DNA of 64,000 bases, taken from Cyrtodaria siliqua. Lineage: Eukaryota; Mollusca; Bivalvia; Adapedonta; Hiatellidae. Shown in pieces: positions 1 through 12,775 of the stretch. The position numbers were made by a program, and so were the translations under genes. Numbering within the stretch: position 1 is the stretch's first letter; each line of letters opens with the position of its first letter. The stretch spans positions 124,001 through 188,000 of the forward strand of contig JAWPHD010000239.1 in NCBI GenBank assembly GCA_037043455.1. Direction: 5' to 3'. The notes beneath the pieces were generated by a model. It did no database searches and was not told the DNA's origin. It saw only the letters and a program-made list of their open reading frames with translations.

Positions 1-757
1 TTCATGAAAATCCGCCTAGTAGTTTCAGAGGAGTAGTCGCTACAAGTTTTTAGTATATAACTCTATGTAAACAAAGATGGCCGCTGCAGCCATGTTTAAC
101 GTCGAATCAAAACGATTTTTAACAAGGACTAACATCATGTCATGCTGATCATTTTAGAAAAAGTCCCATATCAATATCACTTATAGTTTTCAAGAAGTAG
201 TCTCTACAAACTTGTATTTTGAAAATTTATTTTTAGCCGTGGCGGCCATCTTGAATTTCCAGCCAACCTGAAATTTTGCTAGGATCAATTAGACATCAAG
301 AGCAACATTCCTGTGAAGTTTCATGAAAATCCGTCAAGTAGTTTCAGAGGAGTAGTCGCTACAAGTTTTCATTATATAACTCTATGTAAACAAAGATGGC
401 CGCTGGCAGCCATGTTTAACGTCGAATCAAAACGAATTTCGACAAGGACCAACATCATGACATGCTGATCATTTTAGAAAAAGTTCCATATCAATATCAC
501 TTAGAGTTTTCAAGAAGTAGTCGCTACAAACTTGTTTTTTAAAAATCTATTTTTAGATTTGGCGGCCATCTTGGATTTCACATCAAATGAATTTTTTCTA
601 GGATCAACTAGACTTGATGGACGACTTTTCTTTAAAGTTTCATAAAAATCCATTCAGTAGTTTCGGAGGAGAAGTCGCTACAAAAAAAAGTTTACGGACG
701 ACGGACGCCGCACCACGGCATAAGCTCTGCTGATCTCTGATCAGATCAGTCGAGCTA
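1..757 (+). repeat. Interspersed repeat family F1, 3' part
   Basis: Diverged tandem units of roughly 300 bp, each holding the phrase AGTAGTCGCTACAA and a 'GATGGCCGCTG' block. The stretch ends in a GGAC-rich segment and AGCTCTGCTGATC...GAGCTAAA. The same termini and phrases recur at 3.65-5.09, 33.2-34.0, 43.49-44.61 and 53.64-54.4 kb. The 5' end lies outside the window. Open frames inside are short and not conserved between copies, so it is not called coding. The likely class is a non-autonomous interspersed element. Confidence 0.75.
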
Positions 758-2165
758 AAAACAGGTGTATAACAGGAGACAAACTTCAAAGTGAACAGTG
801 CCATAAACCCTTTTAGTCTTGAAGATACCAACTGAAATTGTAAAACTTTATTTTTTTCGGTTTCTCCCCAGGCAGACTTTCATAAGATTTAGATGCATTT
901 TCAACCCTGACCAACTTGACACATGTTGATCAAATGCAATATTATTCTGGTCTTTGTTTCCTTTTTATTGAAAAATACTAATTATTCGACAATTACCCCA
1001 AACGTTTTTTTCAGTCATACCCGCACTGAGTAACAAAACACAAAATCATTACCTAATCCATAGACAGAGATAAGTTATTGATGGCTATGACTAATCGTAG
1101 GATTCAATTTCCGTTGATTTCTCTCGTCTATAAAGCAATCACAAACAAACTCGCTTTATACCAAACACATTTCTTTATTTCATAATTAGCCGTCAATAAA
1201 ACACACAATAGAAGTTTGCGCTTTTGCATATTGACGACTGCCGCAAAGATTCTTTACAACTGTGCCGATGTCAATCATACAATTATAACCGCCTTTTAAA
1301 TTTATTTATCGCAGGAGAAATCAGTTTCAAATCATAACCCCACCCTTGCGCAGTAGTTTGTAGTACGATTTTTAATTATTCACCAAACGGAAAAATACGA
1401 CGGCTTTGATTGGTTTACTTAAATAGAATGCGCACATGATCCCCACATGATCTAATCACGTGATCGCCTAACATGGCGGTTATATTCACATCTCGCCTCA
1501 GGAAAACCGATAATGATCGATAATTAGGCTATTGCCCTGATTAGATAAGAGTCGGGTTGTTATTTAATGGTAATGGGATTAAATAAGGTACTTGTGAAAC
1601 ACGCGCCGATTGTGTATTATAGGGAGTTTTGTTAATTATGAGGTTAATCACATTTGCCGAAATTGACGTCTCAAATTTCGCCCCACATGGATAGAAAAGC
1701 GAAGTCGGCCAAATCATAGCGAAGTTTTAAGCGACTTCACCTAATCGAGTGACCCCAGCCCTATATTAGGAATGTGTATTTTACGGCCGTAGTATCTATA
1801 ATAGGGCTCGAAAAAATTACTAGTCCAACGGACTAGCCAACTTTCACGTTTAGGTAGTCCTCCTGAAAAATAGGTGGGCACAGGACTAGCGGACTAGCGT
1901 TAGTGTCGAACCCTGAGTTTCATACTTTCAGCCTTTTTTTTTTTAATTATTATTATTATTATTTTTTTTTTTTAAGAAATAACAATTAGCGGGGCGGCAT
2001 AAAAAAACGGGGGCGGGCGGGGATAAGAATCTAGCAATTAATTTATTATGGCCTTAAACATTTATATTGATAACAGTTGTTGAGATAATTGAAATAAAGT
2101 GCACTTGGATACCCATAATAAGAATTTATCAGATTGATTGAATTGGATTTTATAGTCGCACCAAC
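758..2165. other. Unique sequence, no gene recognised
   Basis: No exon-like frame, RNA gene or long repeat was recognised. Around 1,820-1,900 there are several short copies of GGACTAG/CTAGTCC around a GGTGGGCACAGG block. About 1,925-1,975 is a T/A-rich simple repeat followed by a G-rich patch. Confidence 0.5.
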
Positions 2166-2169
2166 AGCT

Positions 2170-2392
2170 AAGGTCATATGGCGACTTTCCAGCTTCCATT
2201 GGTGGAGGAAGACCCCAGGTGCCCCTCCGGGCAATTTTCGTGCACGGGCGGGCACCTGGGTAGAACCACCGACGTTCCGCAAGCCAGCTGGATAGCTTCC
2301 TCACATAAAGATTCCTAGGCCCCTGAGGGATCGAACCTACAGCGGTGAGGGGCAAGTGATTTCAAGTCAGAGCCTTAAAGCATCATACACAT
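2170..2392 (-). mobile_element. tRNA-derived SINE (minus strand)
   Basis: Read on the minus strand, a polymerase III B box (GGTTCGATCC, plus-strand positions 2,328-2,337) is followed by a body with GTGGTTCTACCCAGGTGCCC and a CCTCCACC segment. An A box is not clear, so the 5' end is approximate. The 'TTCTACCCAGG' block is shared with the SINEs at 16.4, 48.1 and 49.8 kb, which points to a common central domain. The tail carries no long A-run. Confidence 0.7.
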
Positions 2393-2880
2393 TATTATTA
2401 AAGGGACACTGTCTGTAAGTAAGCAGACTTGAGCATAAACAAGTAACTGCCTGGTAATTCAGTGGAATGTATACCTGAAAACATGAGCATAGACCCAAAT
2501 AAGTCATTAGTAATACATTTGTGAGTTTGAAAATAAATAAATATTTTTTATTTATTTTTGCAGGACTGCAATATTTACATGTACATTTTCTACTGACCAC
2601 ATGACCTCCATTAGTGCCTTAGGCTTTCTGTCTATGCATAATACATCCAGTTGGGAGCGAGCCTGACCATTGCGTCTATTATTACCCGCTAGTGTTATTT
2701 TAGTGTAGGTTCCGAGTTCAACAGTACTTCTTTTTTTTTTGTACCACTATTGAATTCTGTTAAACGATCTTGTTTTTTATTTTTATTTAATAAATGTTCG
2801 ATAATAGTTTGTGTGTTATCTTTGTCAACATAATTATTTTGTGTTTTATACGCTAAAAGTTCAGGATATATAATTTGTCC
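2393..2880. other. Unique sequence, no gene recognised
   Basis: AT-rich sequence with an isolated TTAAAGGGACACTGTC motif near 2,398 that resembles the end of the MITE family seen at 2,883 and 36,124. No gene recognised. Confidence 0.4.
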
Positions 2881-2882
2881 CT

Positions 2883-3201
2883 TTAAAGGGCCACACGGCA
2901 ATCTTGATTTTTTAAAATCTCACAGCATCCCGGTAGTTTTTCTGCATAACTTGCATTTGTTCAATCATTAATGTTAATTATAAGAATAGTATTAAGCCAT
3001 AAATTTGTTTTTGCATATTATTATTTTTTGATATTATTGCACCAATAATATATTAAAACTTATAGTATAATAAGGCAAAATAGTGAATACTTAAAATTTG
3101 ATTTATTTTAAATGTAACCAGGTTAAAAGTAAAAATGATACTGGATATATAAATCGAGACACACATTTCAAGCACATCAAGATTGCCGTGTGTCCCTTTA
3201 A
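2883..3201. mobile_element. MITE copy 1 with 26-bp inverted ends
   Basis: The element starts TTAAAGGGCCACACGGCAAT and ends with the inverted complement (ATTGCCGTGTGTCCCTTTAA). It is about 319 bp, AT-rich and has no open frame. A reversed, interrupted copy lies at 3,378-5,115. The size and inverted ends fit a non-autonomous DNA transposon; the superfamily is not assigned. Confidence 0.75.
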
Positions 3202-3777
3202 TGATTTATACAGCTAAAAACTAGATGAGTTGTAAAGTTTAATATTTCATTAATAATAATGGCACTGTATGAATGATTTATAGGGCCTAGTTTTGTGCAT
3301 TATCATTACCATGTATACATTCTCTTGTCATTACCCTCACGGTCACCTAAAATAATATATTTTCCCCCTTCTTCTGTTTAAAGGGACACACGGCAACCTT
3401 AAAGTGTTTGAAATGTGTGTCTCGATTAATATATCCATGTTCATGTTTACTTTTAACATGGTTACATTTAGATAAATAAAATTTTAAGTATTCACTTTTT
3501 TGTCTTATTCTATTACAAGTTTTAATATATAATATCAAAGTTGAATAATATGCAAACACAATTTGCTTATTACTATTCTTATAATTAATATTAATGATTG
3601 AACAAATGTAAATTATCCAGAAAAACTAGCGGGGGACACCGTGAGTTTTCAAACAAGAGGTCAATGAACTTGAAGCTCTACTGATAGATTTTGATAGCCA
3701 GATCAGCTATGGGAACCTTTGAAGTTTTACGGACTTTCAGATATGTAGTTGCCACAAGTTTTTCCTATGTCACTCTA

Positions 3778-4090
3778 CAGGGCCTTCGTTTGACCGTTTT
3801 TGGGGCCGATATTCGGCCCCATTCCCCTCCCCTAAAAGTATATATGTTTCCCCTTTTCCTGTAAAAATTCCCCTTAAAAAAAAAAAAGAAGATATATATA
3901 TAACGGTATATATATTAGAAAATGTTAAACTCCTATACAGAAAAACAGCATACTTTTTGTAATTTGGAATGGTACATTCTTGGTGCCACTTAAAAAACGG
4001 ATATATAATTGATGCAAATTTTATCGCAAAAAAAATCCCCTTTCCTTTAAAATCGACGCAAAATTCCCCCAATACAGAAAGACGGCCCTG
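3778..4090. mobile_element. MITE with CAGGGCC ends and 5-bp target duplication
   Basis: A 313-bp insertion with ends CAGGGCC...GGCCCTG. It is flanked on both sides by CTCTA (3,773-3,777 and 4,091-4,095). It interrupts the family-F1 phrase ACTCTATGTAAAC, which is intact in other F1 copies. CAGGG-type ends suggest a hAT-related origin, but this is inference. Confidence 0.7.
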
Positions 4091-4519
4091 CTCTATGTAA
4101 ACGAAGATGGCCACTGGCGGCCACGTTTGACATAGAATCAAAACGAATTTTGTTTAGGATCAACTACATGTCATGCCGGTCATTTTAGTAAAGGTTCCAA
4201 ATCAACACCACTTATGATTTTTGAGAAGTAGTTGCCACAAACTTGTATTTAAGCTGTGGCAGCCATCTTTAATTTTCGGCCAACCCGATTTTTACTTGGG
4301 ACTAACTGGACATCAAGACCAACATTCCTGTAAAGTTTTATGAAAGTTATTTTAGTAAAGGTAGCAAACCAATACCACTTATGGTTTTAGAGTAGTCGCC
4401 ATAAAATCTGTTTTTAGCCATGGTGGCCATCTTGAATTTTAAGCCAATCTGATTTTTTACTTTGGACCAACTAGACATCAAGAGCAACATTCCTATATTT
4501 CTAAATATTATGATTTATG

Positions 4520-4690
4520 ATACCAAAAATACAAAGGAGACTTATGAGACTTAATCCTTACCCCACTATGACTGTGTAATGGACTGTCTTTGAATTTGGA
4601 CCAGTCCATTTGTAGTACAAAGGGATGTTTCGGTCAAATGACTGATGAGCACCCAGACAGTGTAAACCCTGATCAGCCTGCAAGATGTCG
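4520..4690 (-). repeat. Short interspersed element also found next to the 30-bp array
   Basis: The block with GACTGATGAGCACCCAGACA and GTGTAAACCCTGATCAGCCT is the reverse complement of sequence at about 35,290-35,420, just beside the 30-bp array. Its insertion splits F1 sequence. One unexpanded copy of the 'GTAAACCCTG..CAG' motif is present at its edge. Confidence 0.55.
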
Positions 4691-5514
4691 TTCCAGTCAT
4701 TTTGGTAAAGGTTCAATATCACTTACAGTTTTTGAGAAGTAGTCGCCACAAAGTTGCATTTTTAAAATCTATTTTTAGCAGTGGCGGACATCTTGAATTT
4801 CCTACCGACCTGAATTTTTGCTAGGATCAACTAGACATCAAGAGCAACATTCCTCTTGCCGGTGGCCATGTTTGACATCCAATCAAAATGAACTTTGGTT
4901 AGGAAAAACTACACGACGTGCCAGTCATTTTGGTAAAGGTTCCAAATCAATATCACTTATGGTTTTTGAGAAGTCGCCACAAAATCACATTTTATTTTTA
5001 GCCATGGTGGCCATCTTGAATTTCTGGCGGACAGACAGACGACGCACCACGGCATAAGCTCTGCTGATCTTTGATCAGTCAAGCTAAAAATCAAGATTGC
5101 CATGTGTTCGTTTAACGTTTTACCCATAAAAAAAAAATGTAATTGGATTGGAATATTTTTTCACTCCAATTGAGAAAAAAACACATACTTTTTACCATTG
5201 GAAATGGTACCGTTTTTCAGTACCACTTATATAAGAGGAAAAAACACCGTCAATATGACTAACTGACCATTTTTAAACTTGGCAATAGAATGCGAGTGTA
5301 CGCAAATAATAATCAAAGAGACACAACTCCTATGATTTTTTTTTATTTCAAACCAAGAGTTGCTTTTCTTTTTGAAACAAAAAAAGGAATAGCTTGCAAC
5401 CATTTTTTGGTTCTTTCATAGTTTTAAAATGTAACAGTTCTCTATCTAGATGTATTTTAATACAACGTCCTTTCATGTGTTTGTCAGTTGTTACACAGAG
5501 AAACATAAGATTTA

Positions 5515-6145
5515 TGTATTAACTATGAGAACAGTGAGGGAAACATCAATATAACTATATTAATTGATAATTTATGCAACTAGGGAAACATTAATTTATG
5601 TAACTAGGCAAACATTGAATTACCGGTATGTAACAAGGGAAATATTGACTAATGAACACGTTAACTAGGGAAACATTAATTTATGTAACTAGACAAACAT
5701 TGAATTACCGGTATGTAACAAGGGAAATATTGACTGATGAACACGTTAACTAGGGAAACATTAATTTATGTAACTAGGCAAACATTGAATTACCGGTATG
5801 TAACAAGGGAAATATTGACTGATGAACACGTTAACTAGGGAAACATCAATTTAACCAGAAAAATATTGGTTGATGATTTATGCAACTAGGCAAACACTAC
5901 TTTATGTAACTAGGGAAACATTAATTTATGTAACATGGGATTGACGAACTACGGAAACATTGATTGATGAACATATAACTAGGGAAACATCAATTTTACT
6001 ATGGAAACACTGATTTATGTAACTATGGAAACACTTGATTTATGTAACTATGGAAACATTGATTTATGTGACTTAGGGAAACTTGAATTTCAAAACTATG
6101 AACTAGGGGAACATTAATTTAAGTAACTAAGGCAACATTCATTGA
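5515..6145 (+). repeat. Diverged tandem repeat (AACTAGGGAAACATT units)
   Basis: Many loose copies of ACTAGGGAAACATTAATTTA. Within 5,585-5,850 there is a higher-order unit of about 85-90 bp in three near-identical copies, each containing AATTACCGGTATGTAACAAG. No gene. Confidence 0.75.
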
Positions 6146-6639
6146 TGTAATGGTATTATAAAACTGCATATTTAAACTATTTTTGTTATTAACTGGGGCA
6201 TATTTCGACATTTTTGGAATGTACACAGCAGTTTATATTGAAATATTGACAAAGTTTGTTGGCACATTCCAAATTTGATGGTTTCTAAATATATTTAAAT
6301 ACTGTGTATAATTAAAAACGTTTCAATAATAGTAAATCATGAGCCAGGACAGTTCAAGAAACTAACCCGCCAAATAACGGCAACATTACACTGCAAATCC
6401 GTTTTATCAAAACTCTAACCAGGTGTTCAGTTCATATAATAATGTATATGTGCCAATTAAAAGTATATGTTTATTCATGGGTTTGACTGAATATGCATAA
6501 AATGAATTACGGGTTGGTAACTCTTAATTCGACGCTCCAGTTTGGCTGGTTAAAGTTGTTTATATTGTGTCTATAGTCTGGATTCTCAAAACATTAAGTT
6601 ATATATACACCTTGTTGTAAACAGTGTAAAAAAACAAAA

Positions 6640-7219
6640 AGGACAAGGTATGATAAGGGGGTATTTTGGCCCCCAATATATTCAAAATGCAAAAAAATAA
6701 TATTTACATATAATCTGTTGTGCATATTGAAGTAAAGTGATCATATTCTATCTTCAAAATATATTTTTATTTATTTTATCTATCTAGAAGATTTAATACG
6801 GTCTCAAAAAAACGGTATTTTTGGTAATTTTGTTATATTTGATAGATTTTGGACCTTTCTGTGCAAGATTTTGATCCTAAAAATATAGAGCGCACCACCG
6901 AGCACACACATCTTTTTGGCTAATGACGCCTCCCTATCAATTACCTGTTTCAACAAAAAATCAGCTGTGCTCGAGGGTGCGCTCTGTATTTCCAAGACCA
7001 AAAACTGATCGAAAACTGGTGAAAATGAACAAAAATGTCATTTTTTGAAAGAAAAGGCCTTGTTTGGGGGGCTCTTAAACTCATTTAGAGCCTTCAAACG
7101 TACTTGTAATGAGTTTTAATATTGATTCAGTTCATTTGTAGCTAAATTAGGTATTAAAAACTTGTGCATTAAAACTTTCAATATTGGGGGCCAATTTTGT
7201 CCCTTATCATACCCAGTCC
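6640..7219. mobile_element. MITE-like element with about 40-bp inverted ends
   Basis: AAGGTATGATAAGGGGGTAT...GGCCCCCAATAT at the left is repeated inverted at the right (ATATTGGGGGCCAATTTTGT...CCTTATCATACC). The element is about 580 bp with an AT-rich core; the 65-residue minus-strand frame inside shows no recognisable family. Confidence 0.7.
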
Positions 7220-9160
7220 TTTGTTGGCGGGATAGCTACTTTAAAGGACTGTATATTTATTTGGATTATTTATAGATGGTACCATTTTAGAGTTTTCGTG
7301 CATATATGGTTGTCATGCCCTTGTTTCATTTTTTTATTTTATTGAATTGCAGTCTTCAAATTCTTTCTTTAATTTTAGGTCGCCATAATGCCTTTATAGA
7401 CAAGTACTTTATCAACTGGTTGTTTGTACAATTCATACGTCACTATTCAATTTTAACAGAATGATAAATACAAGTATTACAACTAAAAATGGGACAAGAT
7501 GCAACTTAAGGTATGTAGCATATAATTATATTTAACTCATGTTTTTTTCCCCACGTTTTATGCATTAATAAATACACGAGTTAACTTCTAAAAGCATGGT
7601 AGAAATAATGGAAATATATATAATATACGTTCTTAAAGTAGAATAACAAAAGTAAATATGGGAAGATAATGTGTTGTCGATATTAATATAAAATCTATAA
7701 ATAGAGAATTTGTGATTTACCCATAAGCACATACTAATACTAACTATACCAGATATAATGTCCTTATTGACTACTTTAATAGACATATGATAGCTTTTTT
7801 GTTTTTTATATAGAATAAAATAATTTATAGAATTTTAACACACAATGAAAGAGCCCCTTTTCTTATCAAGGTGACCTTTGCAACCATACAAAGACCTACA
7901 CCGGAGAACACATAGAAGTAGAGTATTTGATAATCTTGATATAGTGCACATATGGAGCTATTTTTAGCAACCATGAAGCCAATTTATGCATACAGAAACA
8001 ACGTGTTTAGACGATAATGCGAGGTCTTTTCTTTATATTTAAGAGTTCTATTTACAAATATGAAAGAAAATATAGTTAAATTGATCGTTTGATCCATTGG
8101 ATAAAATATTAAAGTCGTCTATGCTCTTTATTGAATTTTCATTTCAAGGTGAATCGTTCTCTGATGATAGCATCTCGGTTACCTTCATAGAAATTTTTAC
8201 AAGCAACGTTTTCGTGAAAATTAATACGACAGTATGTTAGAAAATCAATTTATCTACAAAATGATGCAAAAAAACAACGCTGTAATCCATTTAAAACAGC
8301 AAAATGAACCAAAACAAATAAACCTACTTTAGTCAGATCACGTCCTGTCATCCATAACTGGGGTCCGCCATATTGAAAATCCAATGTTTGTAAATTCTTA
8401 TACATAAGAGTGGGGAACAATCGACAAATAAACCATGTTAGACAAAATATCTGTTGATTGTAACTATTGAAAACGTTAACAGACAAACTCAACTGAAAAA
8501 TGTAACAAATATGTAAACAGTTTACTCACTATATGTTCCTATATCATAAATCGTCCACAATGTAGCTTACATGCGGAGCTCTTTGTGTATGCAGCAAATA
8601 ATACACTGGATTCTACGTGAACTAATAGTAACAAGTAACCGGGCGATGTTTGAACATATAGTACACTCAACGCGGTTTCTTTCATGTATAAAATAAGCAA
8701 TTAACAAATAAGATTCAATCAAAATATACGTATCCATATGGTGTTACACACATTTTAGCATTACAGTTTCATAAATGTGTTTTAGTATCTAGGTGAAAGA
8801 ACTAAAACACATCTACATATTCAATGATAATAGATATAGACTGTACTGTATTGGCGGTTATCATTTACCACGTGTTCTAAATCAATTGCTACACGGATTA
8901 AATATTGTAAATGCAATTATGTATTTTAATGTGTATAAATGTGTGACAAATAAAAAGTAGGTTGGATCTGTTTCATAATCACGAAAAATATGGTTAGTTT
9001 TCGATAAGGATTAATATAGATATAATAATAAAAATAAAGAAGAAAAGGTATTATAAATATTGATGAGCAGTTTCCCATACTACAAACATAGCAACGTGTT
9101 TGTTCTAGATTCCAAGTTGCGGATTCAGGCTGGAGTCGCCGTACATACAATCCCCCCCAG
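7220..9160. other. Unique AT-rich sequence, no gene recognised
   Basis: Nothing beyond short, unsupported open frames. No splice-bounded conserved exon, tRNA or long repeat was recognised. Confidence 0.4.
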
Positions 9161-9167
9161 CTAATAA

Positions 9168-9225
9168 AACAAGAGGCCCAGAGCCCAGATGATCCTGGGT
9201 TGCTCACCTGAGTAAATATAAACAT
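9168..9225 (-). repeat. End fragment of family F2
   Basis: AACAAGAGGCCCAGAGCCC followed by TTGCTCACCTGAG matches, in opposite orientation, the terminus of the complete F2 element at 29,901-31,857 (CTCAGGTGAGC...CCTCTTGTTT). Only the tip is present. Confidence 0.5.
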
Positions 9226-9779
9226 GTTATTGATTTGTATTATATTCCAAATTAGTTTTTCACTGAGAAATTTGTACTTTCTAGCAATATATAACAAAAT
9301 AATAAAAAGCACAAACGAACCAGAGATCTTTATTACGACAAAAAAAATGGACACTTATTGTATCCCTCCTCAGTTTCACCCTCTCCCCATCCAAATAAAT
9401 AAACACCGTATGTTTATAATATTCCACCCTTTGGTATTTTGTATTTCATCCTCTGTTAAAGTGTTTCACAGGGGAGTCGGAGGGGGTGGGGGAGTCGGGG
9501 ATGGTAGACCCTGTATGTGTGGGGGAGGGAGAAGACATCATAACTTATAAGCTTTTCGAAAAGCTAAAAAGCAAACTAAAACAAAACATGATAGAAAATG
9601 TCATATCAGTCAGAAAATGGAGTTTCATTTGAATGGAATCTGGTATAAAATGCTGGTGCGTAACCTCGGATAGCGCGTACTACTATGCAGAATTAACTTC
9701 CTTGTAAATAATGAATAATTGTAGACTGATTCATTATGTGTTTGCTATTTATAATAGAAAATATAATTGTTTGTGAATT

Positions 9780-10080
9780 TTAGTAGGACTCCTGGGTTCC
9801 AAATTATAATTAGAACCCTCTGTTAACTGATATTCCGTAGTAAAATCCTAGTTAAATGGTCTTCCGTATTGATACCGTCAGGTTAGCTGAAGTGATATTC
9901 CGTAGTAAAACCCTCTATTAAGTGATATTCCATATTCCACTCCCTCGGTTAAATGGGCTTCCGTATTGGAACCCTCAGATTAGCTGAAGTGGTATTCCGT
10001 ATTAAAACCCTCTGTTAAGTGATATTCCATATTCCACTCCCTCGGTTATAAATGGTATCCGTATTATTTCATAACATGTA
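9780..10080 (+). repeat. Diverged tandem repeat (GATATTCCGTATT units)
   Basis: Repeated blocks of AAACCCTCTGTTAAGTGATA and CCACTCCCTCGGTTAAATGG at about 60-bp spacing. The inverted counterpart is at 28,695-29,085. Confidence 0.7.
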
Positions 10081-10089
10081 TGCTACGCA

Positions 10090-11992
10090 TACGCACATAC
10101 AATGGTACGCACATACAGTGGTATGCTCATCCAGTGGTATGTACATCCAGTGGTATTCACATACAGTGGTATGTCCATACAGTGGTATGCACATCCAGTG
10201 GTATTCACATGCAGTGGTATGCACATACAGTGGTATGTACATCCAGTGGTATTCACATACAGTGGTATGCACATACAGTGGTATGTCCATACAGTGGTAT
10301 TCACATGCAGTGGTATGCACATACAGTGGTATTCACATGCAGTGGTATTCACATGCAGTGGTATGCACATACAGTGGTATGCCCATTCACATACAGTGGT
10401 ACGCACATGCAGTGGTATGCACATACAGTGGTATTCACATACAGTGGTATGCCCATACAGTGGTATGTCCATACAGTGGTATTTACATACAGTGGTATGC
10501 CCATACAGTGGTATTCACATGCAGTGGTATGCCCATACACATACAGTGGTATGCCCATACACATACAGTGGTATGCACATACAGTGGTATTCACATACAC
10601 ATACAGTGGTATGCCCATACACATACAGTGGTATGCCCATACACATACAGTGGTATGCACATACAGTGGTATTCACATACACATACAGTGGTATGCCCAT
10701 ACACATACAGTGGTATGCACATACACATACAGTGGTATGCACATACACATACAGTGGTATGCACATACAGTGGTATTCACATACACATACAGTGGTATGC
10801 ACATACACATACAGTGGTATGCCAATACACATACAGTGGTATGCACATACACATACAGTGGTATTCACATACAGTGGTATGCACATACACATACAGTGGT
10901 ATGCCCATACAGTGGTATGCACATACAGTGGTATTCACATACAGTGGTATGCCCATACAGTGGTATGTACATCCAGTGGTATTCACATACAGTGGTATGT
11001 CCATACAGTTGTATGCACATACAGTGGTATGTCCATACACATACAGTGGTATTCACATGCAGTGATATGCACATACAGTGGTATGCCCATACACATACAG
11101 TGGTATTCACATGCAGTGGTATGCACATACAGTGGTATGCCCATACAGTGGTATTCACATGCAGTGATATGCACATACAGTGGTATTCACATGCAGTGAT
11201 ATGCACATACAGTGGTATGCCCATACACATACAGTGGTATGCCCATACACATACAGTGGTATGCACATACAGTGGTATGCCCATACAGTGATATGCCCAT
11301 ACAGTGGTATGCCCATACACATACAGTGGAATTCACATACAATGGTATGCCCATACAGTAGTATTTACATACAGTGCTGTGCATGTGCAGTGGTATTCAC
11401 ATACAGTGGTATTCACATACAGGGTTGTGCACATGCAGTGGTATTCACATACAGTGGTACGCACATACAGTGGTATTCACATACAGTGGAATTCACATAC
11501 AGTGGTATGCCCATACAGTAATATTTACATACAGTGCTGTGCACGTGCAGTGGTATTCACATACAGTGGCATTCAGATACAGTGGTATGCCCATACAGTT
11601 GTACTTACATACAGTGCTGTGCACGTGCAGTGGTATTCACATACAGTGGTACGCACATACAGTGGTATTCACATACAGTGGCATGCCCATACAGTTGTAC
11701 TTACATACAGTGCTGTGCACGTGCAGTGGTATTCACATACAGTGGTACGAACATACATAGTATTCACATACAGTGGTATGCACATACAGTGGTGGTATTC
11801 ACATACATTGGTATTCACATACAATGGTATGTCCATACAGTGGTATTCACATACAGTGTTATGCACATGCAGTGGTATTCACATACAGTGGTATGCCCAT
11901 ATAGTGGTATTCACATACAGTGGTATGCCAATACAGTGGTACGCACATACAGTGGTATTCACATACAGTCGTAAGCACATACAGTGATATTC
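10090..11992 (+). repeat. 18-bp minisatellite (left arm, expanded)
   Basis: About 100 copies of ACATACAGTGGTATGCAC and variants (GTATTCAC, GTATGCCC, GTATGTCC). A 24-bp variant with an extra CACATA is frequent at 10,530-10,900. The unit length is a multiple of three and the consensus is stop-free in all six frames, so it yields long open frames on both strands (up to about 403 residues). These are judged artefacts. The right-arm counterpart is only about 220 bp. Confidence 0.95.
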
Positions 11993-12064
11993 AAAACTCT
12001 CCTCCATATAAATATTCTATAATCTGCATGCATTTAAAAATGTGCAATTTTGCAGCCTGACTGA

Positions 12065-12775
12065 GACACTACATCACAAGGCGGAGCCTCTCCCACGATG
12101 CAGCAGAGTTTCTCATGATGCAGCAAACGGAGCCTTTCTCATAATGCAGCAGATGGAGTCTCTCCCATGATGCAGCAGACGGAGCTTTCCCACGATGTAG
12201 CAGACGGAGTATCTCCCATCATGTAGCTGAAGGATCCTCTCTCGTGATGCAGCAGACAGAGTATCTCTCATGATGCAGCACACGGAGTCCCTCCTATGAT
12301 GCAGCAGACGGAGGCTAGCATATAATGCAGCGGACGGAGGCTAACATATGATGCAGCAGACTGAGGCTAACATATGATGCAGCGGACGGAGGCTAACCTA
12401 TGATGCAGCAGATGGAGTATCTCCCATGATGCACAGACGGAGTATCTCCCGTGATGCAGCAGACGGAGGCTAGCATATGATGCAGCGGACGGAGGCTTAC
12501 ATATGATGCAGCAGACTGAGGCTAACATATGATGCAGCGGACGGAGGCTAATATATGATGCAGCGGACTGAGGCTAACATATGATGCAGCGGACGGAGGC
12601 TAACCTATGATGCAGCTGAGGGTGGTTAACCTATGATGCAGCAGATGGAGTATCTCCTATGATGCAGCTGACGGAGTCTCTTCCATTAAGCAGCAAACTG
12701 CGTCTCTTCCATGATGCAACAGGCGGAGCCTCTTCCATGATGCAGCAGTCAGAGCTCTCCCATGAGGTATATTGT
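12065..12775 (+). repeat. 26-bp minisatellite (left arm)
   Basis: Units of the form GATGCAGCAGACGGAGTATC plus TCCCAT, with a subfamily GATGCAGCGGACGGAGGCTA plus ACATAT. Spacing is about 26 bp, with loss of register at the edges. The inverted counterpart is at 28,090-28,365. Confidence 0.9.

Larger units (their letters stand above)
3651..5087 (+). mobile_element. F1 interspersed element inserted in MITE copy 2
   Basis: Begins AAACAAGAGGTCAATGAAC and ends GATCAGTCAAGCTAAA, the same termini as the copy at 43,491-44,611. The core consists of diverged units with AAGATGGCC and GAGAAGTAGT blocks, and the GGAC-type segment precedes the 3' end. It contains two further insertions, at 3,778-4,090 and about 4,520-4,690. 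No coding capacity was seen. Confidence 0.7.
3378..5115. mobile_element. MITE copy 2, reversed and split by an insertion
   Basis: TTAAAGGGACACACGGCAAC at 3,378 begins a reverse-complement copy of the MITE at 2,883-3,201. It matches to about 3,650, where an F1 element starts, and the missing last 28 bp (AATCAAGATTGCCATGTG...TTTAA) reappear at 5,088-5,115. The host MITE is therefore older than the F1 element inside it. Confidence 0.7.

Noticed and set aside
10052..11987. Long open frames of 113-403 codons on both strands
   Set aside because: They are by-products of a stop-free 18-bp tandem unit; all six frames are open and no start context, splice signal or known domain supports a gene.
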